64,000 nt of DNA from Dyella acidiphila (GCF_014863405.1 NZ_JACZZA010000016.1:1-64000); one strand, 5' to 3'. Shown: positions 25,350 through 36,666, counted from the first letter of the stretch. Notes: generated by a model from the letters alone, not told the origin. Made by a program: numbers and translations.

Positions 25350-25787
25350 CTAACGGTGTGTGGGCAGGGAAATGGGATGTTCGGGCAGGCTCAGGAAAGC
25401 GAAGAACGGACGGTTCTGGTCGATCGCGAAGCTGGCCGACTCGTGCAGGATGCCGAGCAGGGTGTCGAAATCTTTGGCGGCGGCCTGGCGCAGGTCGCTG
25501 GCATGGTCGAGCAGCAAGGCATGGCCGATGCCGTGCAGCCAGCCCAGGTCGCGCAGGCTGTCCACCAGCGCATCCCAGTTGTGGCCGAAGCCGGCAGGCA
25601 GCTTCAGCGCCATGGCCATGCGCCGCAGCAGGTCGCTTTTATCGTGGCAGCCGGCCAGGTCGGCGCGGCAGACATACAGATTGCCTTCTTCCGCCGCGGC
25701 GGCGAGCGCGTCGAAATCGGCCGCGTCGACGAAGTACACGCCGCCGTCGTGCGCCTGGGTAAGATCGAGTGCACCTTCCGCGCTCAT
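25350..25787 (-). CDS. Barstar-family RNase inhibitor
   Basis: 145 residues, no signal peptide, cytoplasmic. The barstar core is visible (DKSDLLRRMAMALKLPAGFG, then HNWDALVDSLRDL) with the inhibitory helix and loop. Barstars block guanyl-type RNases such as the product of the adjacent gene. Its ATG overlaps the stop of the RNase gene by 4 bp (ATGA), giving tightly coupled synthesis of toxin and inhibitor. The pair is likely to be a self-protection module against an exported or intracellular RNase. Confidence 0.9.
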   Translation of the reverse strand: MSAEGALDLTQAHDGGVYFVDAADFDALAAAAEEGNLYVCRADLAGCHDKSDLLRRMAMALKLPAGFGHNWDALVDSLRDLGWLHGIGHALLLDHASDLRQAAAKDFDTLLGILHESASFAIDQNRPFFAFLSLPEHPISLPTHR

Positions 25788-26212
25788 CGATACACCTGGA
25801 ACGCCTGGAAGCTGTGGTAGTGATCGCCGGTGTAATAGAACACCGCCGGCGGCGTGCCGCCGGTAATGATGCGGCGCGTGCCGCGATTGCCCGCATCCGG
25901 CGTATCGACCGTGTATTCGTGATAGAAGCCGTGCGGCTGCTGCGGCAGCAAGCCTTCGTAATTGCCGAATACGGCGCCGTCCTGGCTATACGGGAAGGGG
26001 CCGTGGTGCAGGATGCGCACCAGGGTGTCGCAGGCCTGCGGCGGCATGAACGCCGGCAGGTTCGCGTTGACGGCGGGGCAGTTGTCCTTGGGCAGGCTGA
26101 CATTGCCCTGCGACACCATCGCCGGCGCACGGGCCGGATGGTTGTTCAAATAAACCAGTACGCCGATCAGGGCGAACAGCAATAGCAAGGGGATGAGGCG
26201 TGACCTCGACAT
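25784..26212 (-). CDS. Guanyl-specific ribonuclease (barnase/RNase N1-T1 type), exported or membrane-anchored
   Basis: 142 residues. A hydrophobic segment (residues 5-22) acts as signal peptide or anchor. The mature RNase domain shows FGNYEGLLP, the catalytic Glu in HEYTVDTP, Arg in RGTRRIITGG and His in DHYHSFQAF, all as in barnase or RNase T1-type enzymes. It cleaves RNA 3' of guanine. The start at 26212 is fixed by GGAG eight bases upstream. It is followed by its putative inhibitor with a 4-bp overlap. A cell-envelope or secreted role (nutrient RNA, competitor killing) is inferred. Confidence 0.88.
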   Translation of the reverse strand: MSRSRLIPLLLLFALIGVLVYLNNHPARAPAMVSQGNVSLPKDNCPAVNANLPAFMPPQACDTLVRILHHGPFPYSQDGAVFGNYEGLLPQQPHGFYHEYTVDTPDAGNRGTRRIITGGTPPAVFYYTGDHYHSFQAFQVYR

Positions 26213-26409
26213 CGCGAACTCCATGCGAGCGGCAACGCGCAGTGTAGTGCGTTCCGCGCTGCTATTCGCGCGGCGCATGCATGGCACGCGGCCGTCGGGG
26301 CAGCGCGTGGTTCTGGTGTTGCAGTGCGAGGTTGCATCCGTGACTTCCGGCGAGCTTGTCGCAAGGGCTGGGCAAGCTAGACTGCCGCTTTGCCCTGCCC
26401 GGAGTCCTC

Positions 26410-28080
26410 ATGGCCCTCTCTTCTTTGTCCCTGCGTCTGGCCGGATGCGGCGCCCTGCTGGTGTTTGCGTCGGCGACGCCGGCCTGGTCGATGGCGGATG
26501 CTCCCGCGCCGGATGCGGCGACCGTGCAGCCGGCACCGGACGCGCTGCCGCCGATGCTGCAGGACTTCGATGCGTACATGGACAACGTATGCAAGACCTT
26601 CAAGGTGCCGGGCATTGCCGTGGCGATCGTGAAGGACGGCAAAGTAGTACTGGAAAAGGGTTATGGCCTGCGCGAAGCCGGCAAGCCCGATCCGGTCGAC
26701 GCGCATACGCTGTTCGCAATTGCCTCCAATACCAAGGCCTTCACCGCCGCCGCGCTGCAGATGCTGGCCGAGCAGGGCAAGGTGGATATGGATGCGCGCG
26801 TGACGGACTATCTGCCGTGGTTCCAGATGTCCGATCCCTATGTGACGCATGAGATGCGCGTGCGCGACCTGCTGGCGCACCGCAGCGGCCTCAGCCTGGG
26901 CGCGGGCGATCTGCTGTACTGGCCGCCGACCAGCTACACCACCAAGGACGTGGTCGAGCGCCTGGCCAAGGTGCCGCTCGCCAATGGTTTCCGCAGCCAC
27001 TACGCCTACGACAACATCCTGTTCGCAGTGGCCACGCTGGTGATCGAGAAAGTCTCCGGCCAGAGCTATGCCGATTACGTGCGCCAGCATATTTTCCAGC
27101 CGGTAGGCATGGACGAATCGCTGATCGACATGACCTATCTGAAGCCGGGCATGGACTACGCGATGGGCCATGCACTGTTCGATTTCAAGGATCTGAAGCC
27201 GGTGCCGCCGATGGCCTGGCTCAACGACCCGGGTGCCGGCGGCATCTATGCCAGCGTGCACGACCTGGCCAAATGGATGAACGTGCAGCTGGCCGGCGGC
27301 GTATTGCCCGGCAACGACGCCAGCGGCAAGCCGCGCCGCCTGTTCTCGCAGGACAGCCAGAACCAGATGTGGACGGTGCTGACCCCGATCCCGGTCAGCA
27401 AGCCGCCGATTCCGGAACTGCAGCCGCTGATGCCGAATTTCTCCGGCTATGGCGAGGGCTGGTTTCTCAGCGATTACCACGGCCAGAAACTGGTCTGGCA
27501 TACCGGCGGCTGGCCGGGCATGGTCTCGCGCCTGACCCTGGTGCCTGGGCAGAACCTTGGTGTGGTGGTGCTGACCAACCAGGAATCCGGCGCCGCCTTC
27601 AATGCGGTGACCTACCGGGTGCTCGATGCCTACCTCAACGCCGCCAACAAGACTGACTGGACGGCGGTGTACGAGAAGGCCACGCAGCACGCGCATGGCG
27701 ATGCCGACGACAGCTGGAAAAAGCATGAAGCCGAGCGCAATGCAGGCAGCAAGCCTTCGCTGCCGCTGGCCGGTTATGCCGGCACCTACCGCGACCCGTG
27801 GTACGGCGACATCGTGATCAGCGACGAAGGCGGCAAGCTGCGACTGCGCTTCAGCAAGACCAGGCAGTTGATCGGCACCATGGAGCCGTGGCAGCACGAT
27901 GTGTTTATCGTGCGCTGGGACGACCGCGCCTTGAACGCCGATGCCTTCGTCAATTTCGCGCTCGACGACGATGGCCATGTGCGCGAGGTGCGCATGCAGC
28001 CGATTTCGCCGCTGACCGATTTCAGCTTCGACTTCCAGGATCTGCGCCTGGTGCCGCTGAAAGAGGCGAAGGCCGATTGA
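26410..28080 (+). CDS. Exported beta-lactamase-family serine hydrolase
   Basis: 556 residues with a signal peptide (1-27). The penicillin-binding-like domain has SxxK as S-N-T-K (IASNTKAF), the Tyr motif YAYDN and HTGGWPG as the third box, as in class C and esterase-type proteins. The C terminus (about 430-540) resembles the DUF3471-type lipocalin-like domain (LPLAGYAGTYRDPWYGDI). It may be an esterase or D-peptidase; beta-lactam hydrolysis is not implied. ATG at 26410 has GGAG nine bases upstream and begins the signal peptide. A REP-like palindrome follows. Confidence 0.88.
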   Translation: MALSSLSLRLAGCGALLVFASATPAWSMADAPAPDAATVQPAPDALPPMLQDFDAYMDNVCKTFKVPGIAVAIVKDGKVVLEKGYGLREAGKPDPVDAHTLFAIASNTKAFTAAALQMLAEQGKVDMDARVTDYLPWFQMSDPYVTHEMRVRDLLAHRSGLSLGAGDLLYWPPTSYTTKDVVERLAKVPLANGFRSHYAYDNILFAVATLVIEKVSGQSYADYVRQHIFQPVGMDESLIDMTYLKPGMDYAMGHALFDFKDLKPVPPMAWLNDPGAGGIYASVHDLAKWMNVQLAGGVLPGNDASGKPRRLFSQDSQNQMWTVLTPIPVSKPPIPELQPLMPNFSGYGEGWFLSDYHGQKLVWHTGGWPGMVSRLTLVPGQNLGVVVLTNQESGAAFNAVTYRVLDAYLNAANKTDWTAVYEKATQHAHGDADDSWKKHEAERNAGSKPSLPLAGYAGTYRDPWYGDIVISDEGGKLRLRFSKTRQLIGTMEPWQHDVFIVRWDDRALNADAFVNFALDDDGHVREVRMQPISPLTDFSFDFQDLRLVPLKEAKAD

Positions 28081-28123
28081 GATTGAACAGCCGGTCATGC
28101 GCGGGGCCGCCGTAATGTTTGGC

Positions 28124-28155
28124 CCCGTCACCCCGGCGCAGGCCGGGATGACGGG
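28124..28155. repeat. REP-like palindrome
   Basis: CCCGTCACCCCGGC (28124-28137) pairs with GCCGGGATGACGGG (28142-28155) apart from one G-T type mismatch. It lies between the serine hydrolase and esterase genes. Confidence 0.8.
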
Positions 28156-28230
28156 ATGGGGCAGGTCGGCGGGTAGGGCATGACGGGTTCGATCGGACTG
28201 GACATTCACGCAAGTTCATAGGGGATATTC

Positions 28231-29871
28231 ATGCGTCAACGTCAATTTGTCTTGGCTGCGTTGCTTGGCGCCGGCCTGCTGGCCGGCATGTGCGGATGGG
28301 CGCGACAGGATGTGCCGAGCGTTCCCACGCACCGCTTCTTCCACGTGCAGCTTGGCGCGCATGAAACGCAGCCAGTGTCGGGACGCCTGCTGCTGTTCGC
28401 CATGGATGCGACGGCGGCCAAGGCGCAATCCAAGGGCGGTCCGGTGACGGACATCGATGCCGACCCGTTCCATCCCAACGGAACGGCGATTGCCGCGGAG
28501 GATATCGATCGCCTGGTGCCGGGGCAGATGGTCGATATCGATGCCGACCGGCTGGCGTTCCCCAGCGCGTGGTCGAAACTGCCGCCCGGCGACTATGCCG
28601 TGCAGGCAGTGCTGGACGTGCATCACGATTACAACTATTCCGGGCGCAGCGCGGGCGATCTGGTCAGCAGCGTGGTGAACGTGCACCTGCCGTCCAGCGA
28701 GATTCCCAGCCTTAGCCTCGACCAGACGGTGCCGGCGCGGGATCCGTGGCAATTGCCGGCGTCCATGCCGCAGCAGCTGCGCGACGGCGCCGCCGCAGCG
28801 CGCGAACATTCGCAGCTGGTGGATTTTGTCAGCCCGTCGCTGTCGGCATTCTGGGGGCGTCCCATCCATATGCTGGGCCGGGTGCTGTTGCCGCCCGGCT
28901 ACGATGCTGCAGGCGCCGCGCACTATCCCACCGTGTATTACACGCATGGTTTCACCGGCAACATCGATCGTTTTGCACGCGTCATGGCCTATGTCGAAAA
29001 CGGCATGGCCAGCAAAGCGATGCCGCCGATGATCTGGGTGTTTCTGGATGAGTCCAGCGCCACCGGCACGCACGAGTTCGCCGACTCGGTCAATAACGGA
29101 CCTTGGGGCCAGGCGCTTACCACCGAACTGATTCCGTATCTGGAAGCGCATTACAAAATGGACGGCGGTGCGAACGGCCGCTTCCTCAACGGCCATTCCT
29201 CCGGCGGCTGGGCCACGCTGTGGTTGCAGACGCGTTATCCCGCGGTGTTCGGCGGTACCTGGTCCACCTCGCCCGATCCCAGCGATTTCCACGACTTCAC
29301 CGGACCGGATCTGTACGCGCCGCATGCCAACGTCTATCGCAAGCCGGACGGCACGCCGTGGCCGCTGGTGCGCGACCAGGGCAAGGTGCTGGGAACCTTC
29401 GAGCAGTTCGCCAAGATCGAGCGCGTGCTCGGCCCTTACGGCGGCCAGATGGCCTCGTTCGAATGGGTGTTCTCGCCGCGCGGCAAAGATGGCCGCCCGC
29501 AGCCGATGTTTGATCGCGATACCGGCGATGTCGATCCGGCGGTGGTGGCGTACTGGCACGATCACTACGACATCGCGCACCGTCTGCAGGAAAACTGGCC
29601 GGCGCTGAAGCCGGACCTGGATGGCAAGATCCATCTTTACGTAGGCACCGCCGATACCTTCTACCTGGACGGTGCCGCGCACCGGCTGCAGGCCGTGCTG
29701 GACGGTCTCCACGCCCATGCCGAATTCCGCTTCGTGCCGGGCCGCACCCATTTCGATCTGTATAAGGAAGGTGACGATTCCTTTGCATTGCTGCGGCAGA
29801 TCAGCTGGGCCATGTACGGTGTGGCCCGCCCGGGTGCCAGGCAGCCGGCGTCCGCCAGCCAGTCCCCGTGA
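28231..29871 (+). CDS. Exported esterase D/Fes-type hydrolase
   Basis: 546 residues with a signal peptide (1 to about 25). The C-terminal two thirds form a putative-esterase (alpha/beta) domain. The nucleophile is in NGHSSGGWATL (Ser near residue 325), the acid in VGTADTFYLD, and the His in GRTHFDLYK. The first ~200 residues are beta-rich and may be a carbohydrate-binding or partner domain. Family members cleave acyl or feruloyl esters; the substrate is not shown. GGGG lies nine bases before the ATG. Confidence 0.83.
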   Translation: MRQRQFVLAALLGAGLLAGMCGWARQDVPSVPTHRFFHVQLGAHETQPVSGRLLLFAMDATAAKAQSKGGPVTDIDADPFHPNGTAIAAEDIDRLVPGQMVDIDADRLAFPSAWSKLPPGDYAVQAVLDVHHDYNYSGRSAGDLVSSVVNVHLPSSEIPSLSLDQTVPARDPWQLPASMPQQLRDGAAAAREHSQLVDFVSPSLSAFWGRPIHMLGRVLLPPGYDAAGAAHYPTVYYTHGFTGNIDRFARVMAYVENGMASKAMPPMIWVFLDESSATGTHEFADSVNNGPWGQALTTELIPYLEAHYKMDGGANGRFLNGHSSGGWATLWLQTRYPAVFGGTWSTSPDPSDFHDFTGPDLYAPHANVYRKPDGTPWPLVRDQGKVLGTFEQFAKIERVLGPYGGQMASFEWVFSPRGKDGRPQPMFDRDTGDVDPAVVAYWHDHYDIAHRLQENWPALKPDLDGKIHLYVGTADTFYLDGAAHRLQAVLDGLHAHAEFRFVPGRTHFDLYKEGDDSFALLRQISWAMYGVARPGARQPASASQSP

Positions 29872-29900
29872 CTGGCTAGGCACTTTCGTACGTCGGCGTA

Positions 29901-29929
29901 TTGATAAATCTGATTTTCAGGCATAGTTA
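29901..29929 (+). promoter_or_regulatory. Possible sigma-70-like promoter
   Basis: TTGATA (29901-29906), 17 bp, then TAGTTA (29924-29929), upstream of the DUF3761 gene. Suggestive only: no start site is known, and the -10 is weak. Confidence 0.4.
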
Positions 29930-30058
29930 CCGCCGCAAACGTCGTCGGTGACTGGCGTTTGGGGGTGTCGTTTCTGCCGAGGCGGCACGGCGGGAACGCC
30001 GTTCATCATGGGCGGCGCGCTTCCTGCATCGGGGCATTTCAAGCTGGAGGGAATCACG

Positions 30059-30562
30059 ATGAAATCATTTGGGTTGATCGCAGTATTGGCGGCCGCGTTC
30101 ATGGCTGCCCCGGGAGTCTATGCACAGTCAGCCGCACCGGCCGCCGGTAGCACCACCACCGTAACCTGCAAGGACGGCACGACGCAGTCGGTCACCACCA
30201 CCAAGGGTGCCTGCCACGGGCACAAGGGCATCGACAAGTCGGCCACCAGTGCGGCCGGCTCCAGTTCGGGCAGCAGCAGCGCCGGCAGCAGCAGCGCGAG
30301 CAGCAACAGCTCGGCGTCCAGCGCCGCCGCCGCGCCTGCCGCCGCCAGCAAGTCGACGGCAGCATCGAAGTCCGCACCGGCCGCCACGCCGGCTGCCGGC
30401 GGTGGTCCTGGCCAGGTATGGGTGAACACCGGATCCAAGACCAAGGCGTATCACTGCCAGGGCAGCAAGTGGTATGGCACCACCAAGCAGGGCAAGTACA
30501 TGAGCACGTCGGATGCGCAAGCTGCCGGCTACCACGCCGCCAAGGGTGAAAAGTGTTCCTGA
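30059..30562 (+). CDS. Exported DUF3761-type protein with Ser/Ala linker
   Basis: 167 residues with a signal peptide (1-22). Residues about 34-58 match the DUF3761 pattern (VTCKDGTTQSVTTTKGACHG). A low-complexity Ser/Ala/Thr linker of about 60 residues follows, and then a C-terminal module (AYHCQGSKWYGTTKQGKYMS, then DAQAAGYHAAKGEKCS) with two Cys. Both modules may bind metal or DNA-like ligands, but no function is known. GGAGGG precedes the ATG. A strong terminator lies 30 bp downstream, so the gene is monocistronic. Confidence 0.82.
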   Translation: MKSFGLIAVLAAAFMAAPGVYAQSAAPAAGSTTTVTCKDGTTQSVTTTKGACHGHKGIDKSATSAAGSSSGSSSAGSSSASSNSSASSAAAAPAAASKSTAASKSAPAATPAAGGGPGQVWVNTGSKTKAYHCQGSKWYGTTKQGKYMSTSDAQAAGYHAAKGEKCS

Positions 30563-30591
30563 TGTAATGCAAGCACGGGTCATTTCGACAG

Positions 30592-30620
30592 CGGGCCGGT
30601 TTATGCCGGCCCGTTTTTTT
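30592..30620 (+). terminator. Rho-independent terminator
   Basis: CGGGCCGG (30592-30599), 6-nt loop, CCGGCCCG (30606-30613), then seven T (30614-30620). It ends the DUF3761 gene and, on the other strand, abuts the end of the VOC gene. Confidence 0.92.
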
Positions 30621-30622
30621 AT

Positions 30623-31048
30623 CTACGGCGTGCGCCACGGATCGTAGCTGCCGAACCACCACATATGGCCTTCCAGGTCGCGGCAGCCATAGCCGGCGCC
30701 GCCGTAATCCTTTTCCGCATACTCGTCGATGATCACGGCGCCCGCGGCCTTTGCCCGCTCGTAATGCGCCTTGCAGTCGCGCACGGTGACCGCCGCGCAT
30801 TGCGTTTCGCGGCCCTGGATTTCATCCGGCTGCGCCATATGCTGGCCGAAGCCGTCGGGGCTGGCATCGCTGAGCATCACCATGCCGGCACCGAAAGTCA
30901 GCTGCGCATGCATCACGCGGCCGTGCTCGTCTTCGTGGACAGCATGCTTTTCGAAGCCGAACGCCTTGCACAGCCAATCGATCGCCGCATGGGCGTTGCG
31001 GTAGCGCAGGCAGGGAATGATGGTGCTGCCGTGGATGGGCTGGGTCAT
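30623..31048 (-). CDS. VOC-family (glyoxalase/bleomycin-resistance-like) protein
   Basis: 141 residues, no signal peptide. It has the paired beta-alpha-beta-beta-beta VOC pattern (IPCLRYRNAHAAIDWLCKAF, then HAQLTFGAGMVMLSDA in the first half; CKAHYERAKAAGAVIIDEYA, then GCRDLEGHMWWFGSYD in the second). Such proteins bind or modify small ligands; no specific substrate is seen. The PhnB-like layout (FGFEKHAVHEDEHGRVMHA) is the closest group. ATG at 31048 is used. Confidence 0.85.
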   Translation of the reverse strand: MTQPIHGSTIIPCLRYRNAHAAIDWLCKAFGFEKHAVHEDEHGRVMHAQLTFGAGMVMLSDASPDGFGQHMAQPDEIQGRETQCAAVTVRDCKAHYERAKAAGAVIIDEYAEKDYGGAGYGCRDLEGHMWWFGSYDPWRTP

Positions 31049-31127
31049 GGCATGGCCTCTTGCTGGAAGGTTGCCCAAGCCTAAGCCGGCGGCGCGGCGC
31101 CGTCTTGTAGATTTTTTTGCGCGCGGG

Positions 31128-31940
31128 TCAGAGCGGCAGGTGGTTGAGATAAGGGCCGCGCAGCGCCGCAAATTCAGAGGGTGTGATGCCGGCAAAGCGG
31201 CGGAATTCGTGGGCCAGGTGTGCCTGATCGCAATAACCGCCTGCGGCGGCCATGCGCGCCCAGTCGATCCGTGCGGCCGGCTGCGCCAGGTCGACCACGG
31301 CGCGGAAGCGCATCAATCGCGCGTATTGCTTGGCGGTCATGCCGACATGGCGTCGAAACAGCAGGCCGAAGCGGTGCGCCGAATAGCCGCTGTCGCGCTG
31401 CAGCTGCGCGATGGAAGGTACATCCGGCATGCGCCCCAGCGCGGCTACCGCATGCAGGATGGCCGCATCGCACGACGGTTCGGGCGTCAACTGGCGCAGC
31501 CATTGTTCCAGCACGGCCACGCGTTGCGACGGGAGTCTGGTTTCCAGCAGCCGCTCGCGCAGCCGGCGTGCCGTTGCGCCGAACAGGTCCTGCAGATTGA
31601 TATCGCAGCGGGCGAGTTCTTCGGCATTCAAGCCGATCAGCGCATGGGCTCCGCCGGGGCGAAAATTGACGCCCATCACGCGCACTTGCTCGGCCGTATC
31701 GATAAGCCAGCTTTGCCGGTAAGGGCCGCCAATCACGCTGCCGGAAGCACGCTCGCAGTAACGGGTATGGTCGTCGCGATAGACCCGGGTCTCGTCTTCC
31801 AGCAGGTTGATGATCAGGCCGGTGCAGGGATCGGGCAGGATGCGCTCGTAGCGGAAGGCGCCTGCCGGCATCTCCCAGTCCCAGATGGCTTCGATAAGCG
31901 AAGCCAGCGGCGGGGCCGGGACGATGCGCAGCATGCCCAT
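31128..31940 (-). CDS. AraC-family regulator
   Basis: 270 residues. The N-terminal part (about 1-135) resembles DUF6597-type effector domains with a short motif PDPCTGLIINLLEDE and GVNFRPGGAHALIG. The C terminus (about 165-260) is an AraC double helix-turn-helix (SIAQLQRDSGYSAHRFGLLF, then MAAAGGYCDQAHLAHEFRRF). Effector and targets are unknown. ATG at 31940 lies 2 bp after the stop of the MscS gene, so the two are probably cotranscribed. Confidence 0.85.
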   Translation of the reverse strand: MGMLRIVPAPPLASLIEAIWDWEMPAGAFRYERILPDPCTGLIINLLEDETRVYRDDHTRYCERASGSVIGGPYRQSWLIDTAEQVRVMGVNFRPGGAHALIGLNAEELARCDINLQDLFGATARRLRERLLETRLPSQRVAVLEQWLRQLTPEPSCDAAILHAVAALGRMPDVPSIAQLQRDSGYSAHRFGLLFRRHVGMTAKQYARLMRFRAVVDLAQPAARIDWARMAAAGGYCDQAHLAHEFRRFAGITPSEFAALRGPYLNHLPL

Positions 31941-31942
31941 GG

Positions 31943-34381
31943 CTATTGTCCGGGTGCGGCGGGACTGTCGTCGCCCAACGGGCCCAGGTTGCGCACGATC
32001 ATGCTCTGCGGCGTCGACAGCGGCAGCTGCGCTTTTTCCAGGCGCGACAGCATGTCGAACAGCAGGTCGCTCTTCACCGCCGAGGCATCGCGCGGGCTGT
32101 GCACATAAGCCACGCCGCTGAAGCTCATGGCGCTGCTGGTGACATCGTCCAGCCGCACGTACGGCGCGGGCGTTTCCAGCGTGGCCTGATTCTCGTTCAG
32201 CGCATCCATCATGATCTGGCGCATCTTCGCCGCATCCGTGCCCAGCGGCATCGGCAAGGTGATTTTCACCCGGCCCAGCGCATTGCCATGGGTCACATTG
32301 CGCAGGTTCTGGGTGATGAACTGCGAGTTGGGCACGATCATGGTGGAGCGGTCCCACAGCTGGATCTCGGTGGCGCGCACATTGATGCGCTTCACGTCGC
32401 CTTCCACGCCGGACATGCTGACCCAGTCGCCCACCTTCACCGGCTGCTCGGCCAGCAGGATCAGGCCGGAAATAAAGTTCGACACGATCGCCTGCAGGCC
32501 GAAGCCGATACCCACCGACAAGGCGCTGGCGATCCAGGTGAGGCTTTCGAGGCTGACGTCGGCGGTTTTCAGCGCCAGCGCAAACACGATCACCACCGCC
32601 ACATAGTTGAGCAAGGTGACGATCGACATCTGCATGCCGAGGTCGAACTTGGTCTTGGGCAGCAGCTGTTCCGACAGCCAGCGCTTGATCACGCGCGTTA
32701 CCAGCAAGCCGGCGATGAATACGATCAGCGCATTGAAAATCGCTCCCGGCTTGATCGTCAGCTGGCCCACCTTGAGGCCGACGAACACATTGCCGATATG
32801 CGAGAACAGATCGTTCGGGCCGCCGCCGAACGGCATCAACAAGGTGCCCACCGCCACCAGCAGCAAGAGCACGCGGCAGACCGCCGACAGCACGGTGGAG
32901 GATTGCTCCAGCGTGCCCGGCGAAATATTGAAGGCCGATTGCAGTTTCTGCCCACTGCGCCCCTTGGGCGTGAGCAGGGTTTCGAACAGGTCGTGCTGCA
33001 GATGGGTGAGGATGTAGAGCGAGCCGACAATCATGCCGATCCACAGCATCTGCCAGGAGATAAAGAAGGCAAAGGCGATGTAGCCGCTGAATACCGCCAG
33101 CCACGCGACCACTACCGCCAGCGTGGCCAGGCCGGCCAGCGCGCCGACCCACAGCGGATGCTTGGCCTGCTGGTGCCCGTGCTCATGGCTGCGCTTGATG
33201 CGCTTCACGCGCAACAGCGCGGCGCCGACCAGGCCGCTGATCAGCAACGCCAGCACGGCGCGTGTGCACACCGCCGCGGCGAGGCTGCTGCCGGCAGTGC
33301 TGTTCAAATGTTCGAGCACACCCAGCAGCAGGAACGCGCCGCCCAGCAGCCACGGAAACCAGCGCAAGGCATGCGCGGTGGCATCCATCAGGTTGGGCAG
33401 CCGCCAGGACGGATGCCGGAACGAAATCAGCGCGCGCCCAAGACCCGCCACGAAGGCCGAGAAGAAGGCCGAGCGCACGATCGACTGCGCCAGGCCGTCG
33501 ATATCCTCATCCAGCGTGTCGTTCCAGTTAAGGCCCTGGTGCAGCAGCCAGAAGGCCAGCCCGATCGACAGCGTGACAGTGAGGGTGAAGATCACCGCCA
33601 GGGCGCTGCGCCGGAAATGTCCTTCCGGCATGAAGCGGCTGGCCAGCACGAAGGCAATGCGCTCGGCCAGCCAGCGTCCCGGCACGATCAACAGCAGCGC
33701 ACCGACCAGGCACAGCAGGAACGGCGCGCGATTGTCCGGCAGCCAGGCGTTGCCGACGCCCTCGGCAAACAGTGCGCCGAGTTCTTTCACGTGCGCCTGG
33801 TCATCGGGGAACGACTTGGCCAGGTCCGACCAGAAATGGATGCTCAGCGGTGAATCGGCGCGCTGGGCGAGTTGCGTCTGGAATTGCACATTGCGCGTTT
33901 CGGCAATTTCGGTGGTGAGCTTGGCGGCATCCTGGCTCAGCAACTGCGCTTGCTTGATCTGGCTGTCCAGCTTGCTCTTGTCGCGTTCGAGCTGGCGGCG
34001 CTGCTGGCTGACGGCGGCGGTTTCCGGCGGTGAACCGGCTGCCGGCGGCGGCCCGAGCACGGTCAGGCGCGACTGCACGCTATCCATCTGCGGGGTCAGC
34101 GTTTCCACCCATTGGCCAGCTTGCTGCTGCAGTACACCCGTCTGCTTGCGCAGATCGGCCAGGGCGGTGTTGTCCACCGATTTATTGCTCAGCGTGGTCT
34201 TGATCGCATCCAGCTGCTTGTTCAGTCCGCTCAGCGCCTGCGCCGGGTCTTGCGTGGAACTGGCGCTGGCCGGTGCGGTATTGGCCGAGGCGGGGCTTTG
34301 CGCGCGGGCATGCGAGCCGCCGAGGGCCAGGCCCAGTGCGAGCGAAAGGATCAGAAACGGACGAATAAGGGTATGTGGCAT
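31943..34381 (-). CDS. Large MscS-family mechanosensitive channel
   Basis: 812 residues from ATG 34381; an in-frame ATG at 34390 would add three. A signal peptide (to about ARAQS) is followed by a periplasmic DUF3772-like coiled-coil region with Gln/Lys-rich heptads (SALSGLNKQLDAIKTTL and QQRRQLERDKSKLDSQI). Then come several membrane helices (about 200-460) and the MscS core with LTWIASALSVGIGFGLQAIV (pore helix) and the C-terminal cage ending in a domain with VPNSQFITQNLRN. It releases solutes under hypo-osmotic stress. The AraC gene downstream is 2 bp away. Confidence 0.88.
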   Translation of the reverse strand: MPHTLIRPFLILSLALGLALGGSHARAQSPASANTAPASASSTQDPAQALSGLNKQLDAIKTTLSNKSVDNTALADLRKQTGVLQQQAGQWVETLTPQMDSVQSRLTVLGPPPAAGSPPETAAVSQQRRQLERDKSKLDSQIKQAQLLSQDAAKLTTEIAETRNVQFQTQLAQRADSPLSIHFWSDLAKSFPDDQAHVKELGALFAEGVGNAWLPDNRAPFLLCLVGALLLIVPGRWLAERIAFVLASRFMPEGHFRRSALAVIFTLTVTLSIGLAFWLLHQGLNWNDTLDEDIDGLAQSIVRSAFFSAFVAGLGRALISFRHPSWRLPNLMDATAHALRWFPWLLGGAFLLLGVLEHLNSTAGSSLAAAVCTRAVLALLISGLVGAALLRVKRIKRSHEHGHQQAKHPLWVGALAGLATLAVVVAWLAVFSGYIAFAFFISWQMLWIGMIVGSLYILTHLQHDLFETLLTPKGRSGQKLQSAFNISPGTLEQSSTVLSAVCRVLLLLVAVGTLLMPFGGGPNDLFSHIGNVFVGLKVGQLTIKPGAIFNALIVFIAGLLVTRVIKRWLSEQLLPKTKFDLGMQMSIVTLLNYVAVVIVFALALKTADVSLESLTWIASALSVGIGFGLQAIVSNFISGLILLAEQPVKVGDWVSMSGVEGDVKRINVRATEIQLWDRSTMIVPNSQFITQNLRNVTHGNALGRVKITLPMPLGTDAAKMRQIMMDALNENQATLETPAPYVRLDDVTSSAMSFSGVAYVHSPRDASAVKSDLLFDMLSRLEKAQLPLSTPQSMIVRNLGPLGDDSPAAPGQ

Positions 34382-34618
34382 GGCCGGCATGATCCGAATG
34401 ACGTGCCGGACGGTCAATTGCCCTGACCCATATTGGCGGTGCGGGGGCAGTCGGCGTTCAGGCGGATGTGCTAGGGACGGTTCGCATGTGACACCGGCAA
34501 CAATGCGCGAACGAGCCCCATGCGAAGGAAGCGTGATAAATCGTAAGCGCTTGTACAGCGCTGTTATAGTGCCGGATCGATGCTCCATAGCCGATGGCCC
34601 TCATACGGACAGGACGCC

Positions 34619-36463
<1,845 letters not shown>

Positions 36464-36561
36464 TTCGCGCGTGCTGTCGGCCCCGGTATTCCGGTAACGC
36501 CCGAGGCATCGAGCCCGTGGTTCCAGCGGTCGTGATGCCGGCAATCTCCCGATGCCTCATC

Positions 36562-36666
36562 GCCGTCATTCCCGCGAAAGCGGGAATCCGTGTTGACGTT
36601 ATGCCTCAGCGCAAAATGGATTCCTCGCGCCACAAGGCCGAGTACTTTCGTTCTCGCAGGAATGAC
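36562..36666. repeat. REP-like palindrome pair, one arm degraded
   Basis: GCCGTCATTCCCGCGAAAGC from 36562, continuing to 36590, is intact. The mirror copy (TGGATTCC... to ...GGAATGAC, about 36617-36666) is broken by an insertion of about 25 bp. It is the same family as the pair at 24217-24299. Confidence 0.75.

Noticed and set aside
26377-28209. Antisense frame of 610 codons over the serine hydrolase
   Set aside because: Shadow frame, His/Gly/Arg-rich with no coherent domain.
28216-29883. Antisense frame of 555 codons over the esterase
   Set aside because: Exactly shadows the esterase; no start signals or family features.
31946-33853. Plus-strand frame opposite the MscS gene (635 codons)
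   Set aside because: Very Gln/His/Arg-rich and opposite a clear channel gene.
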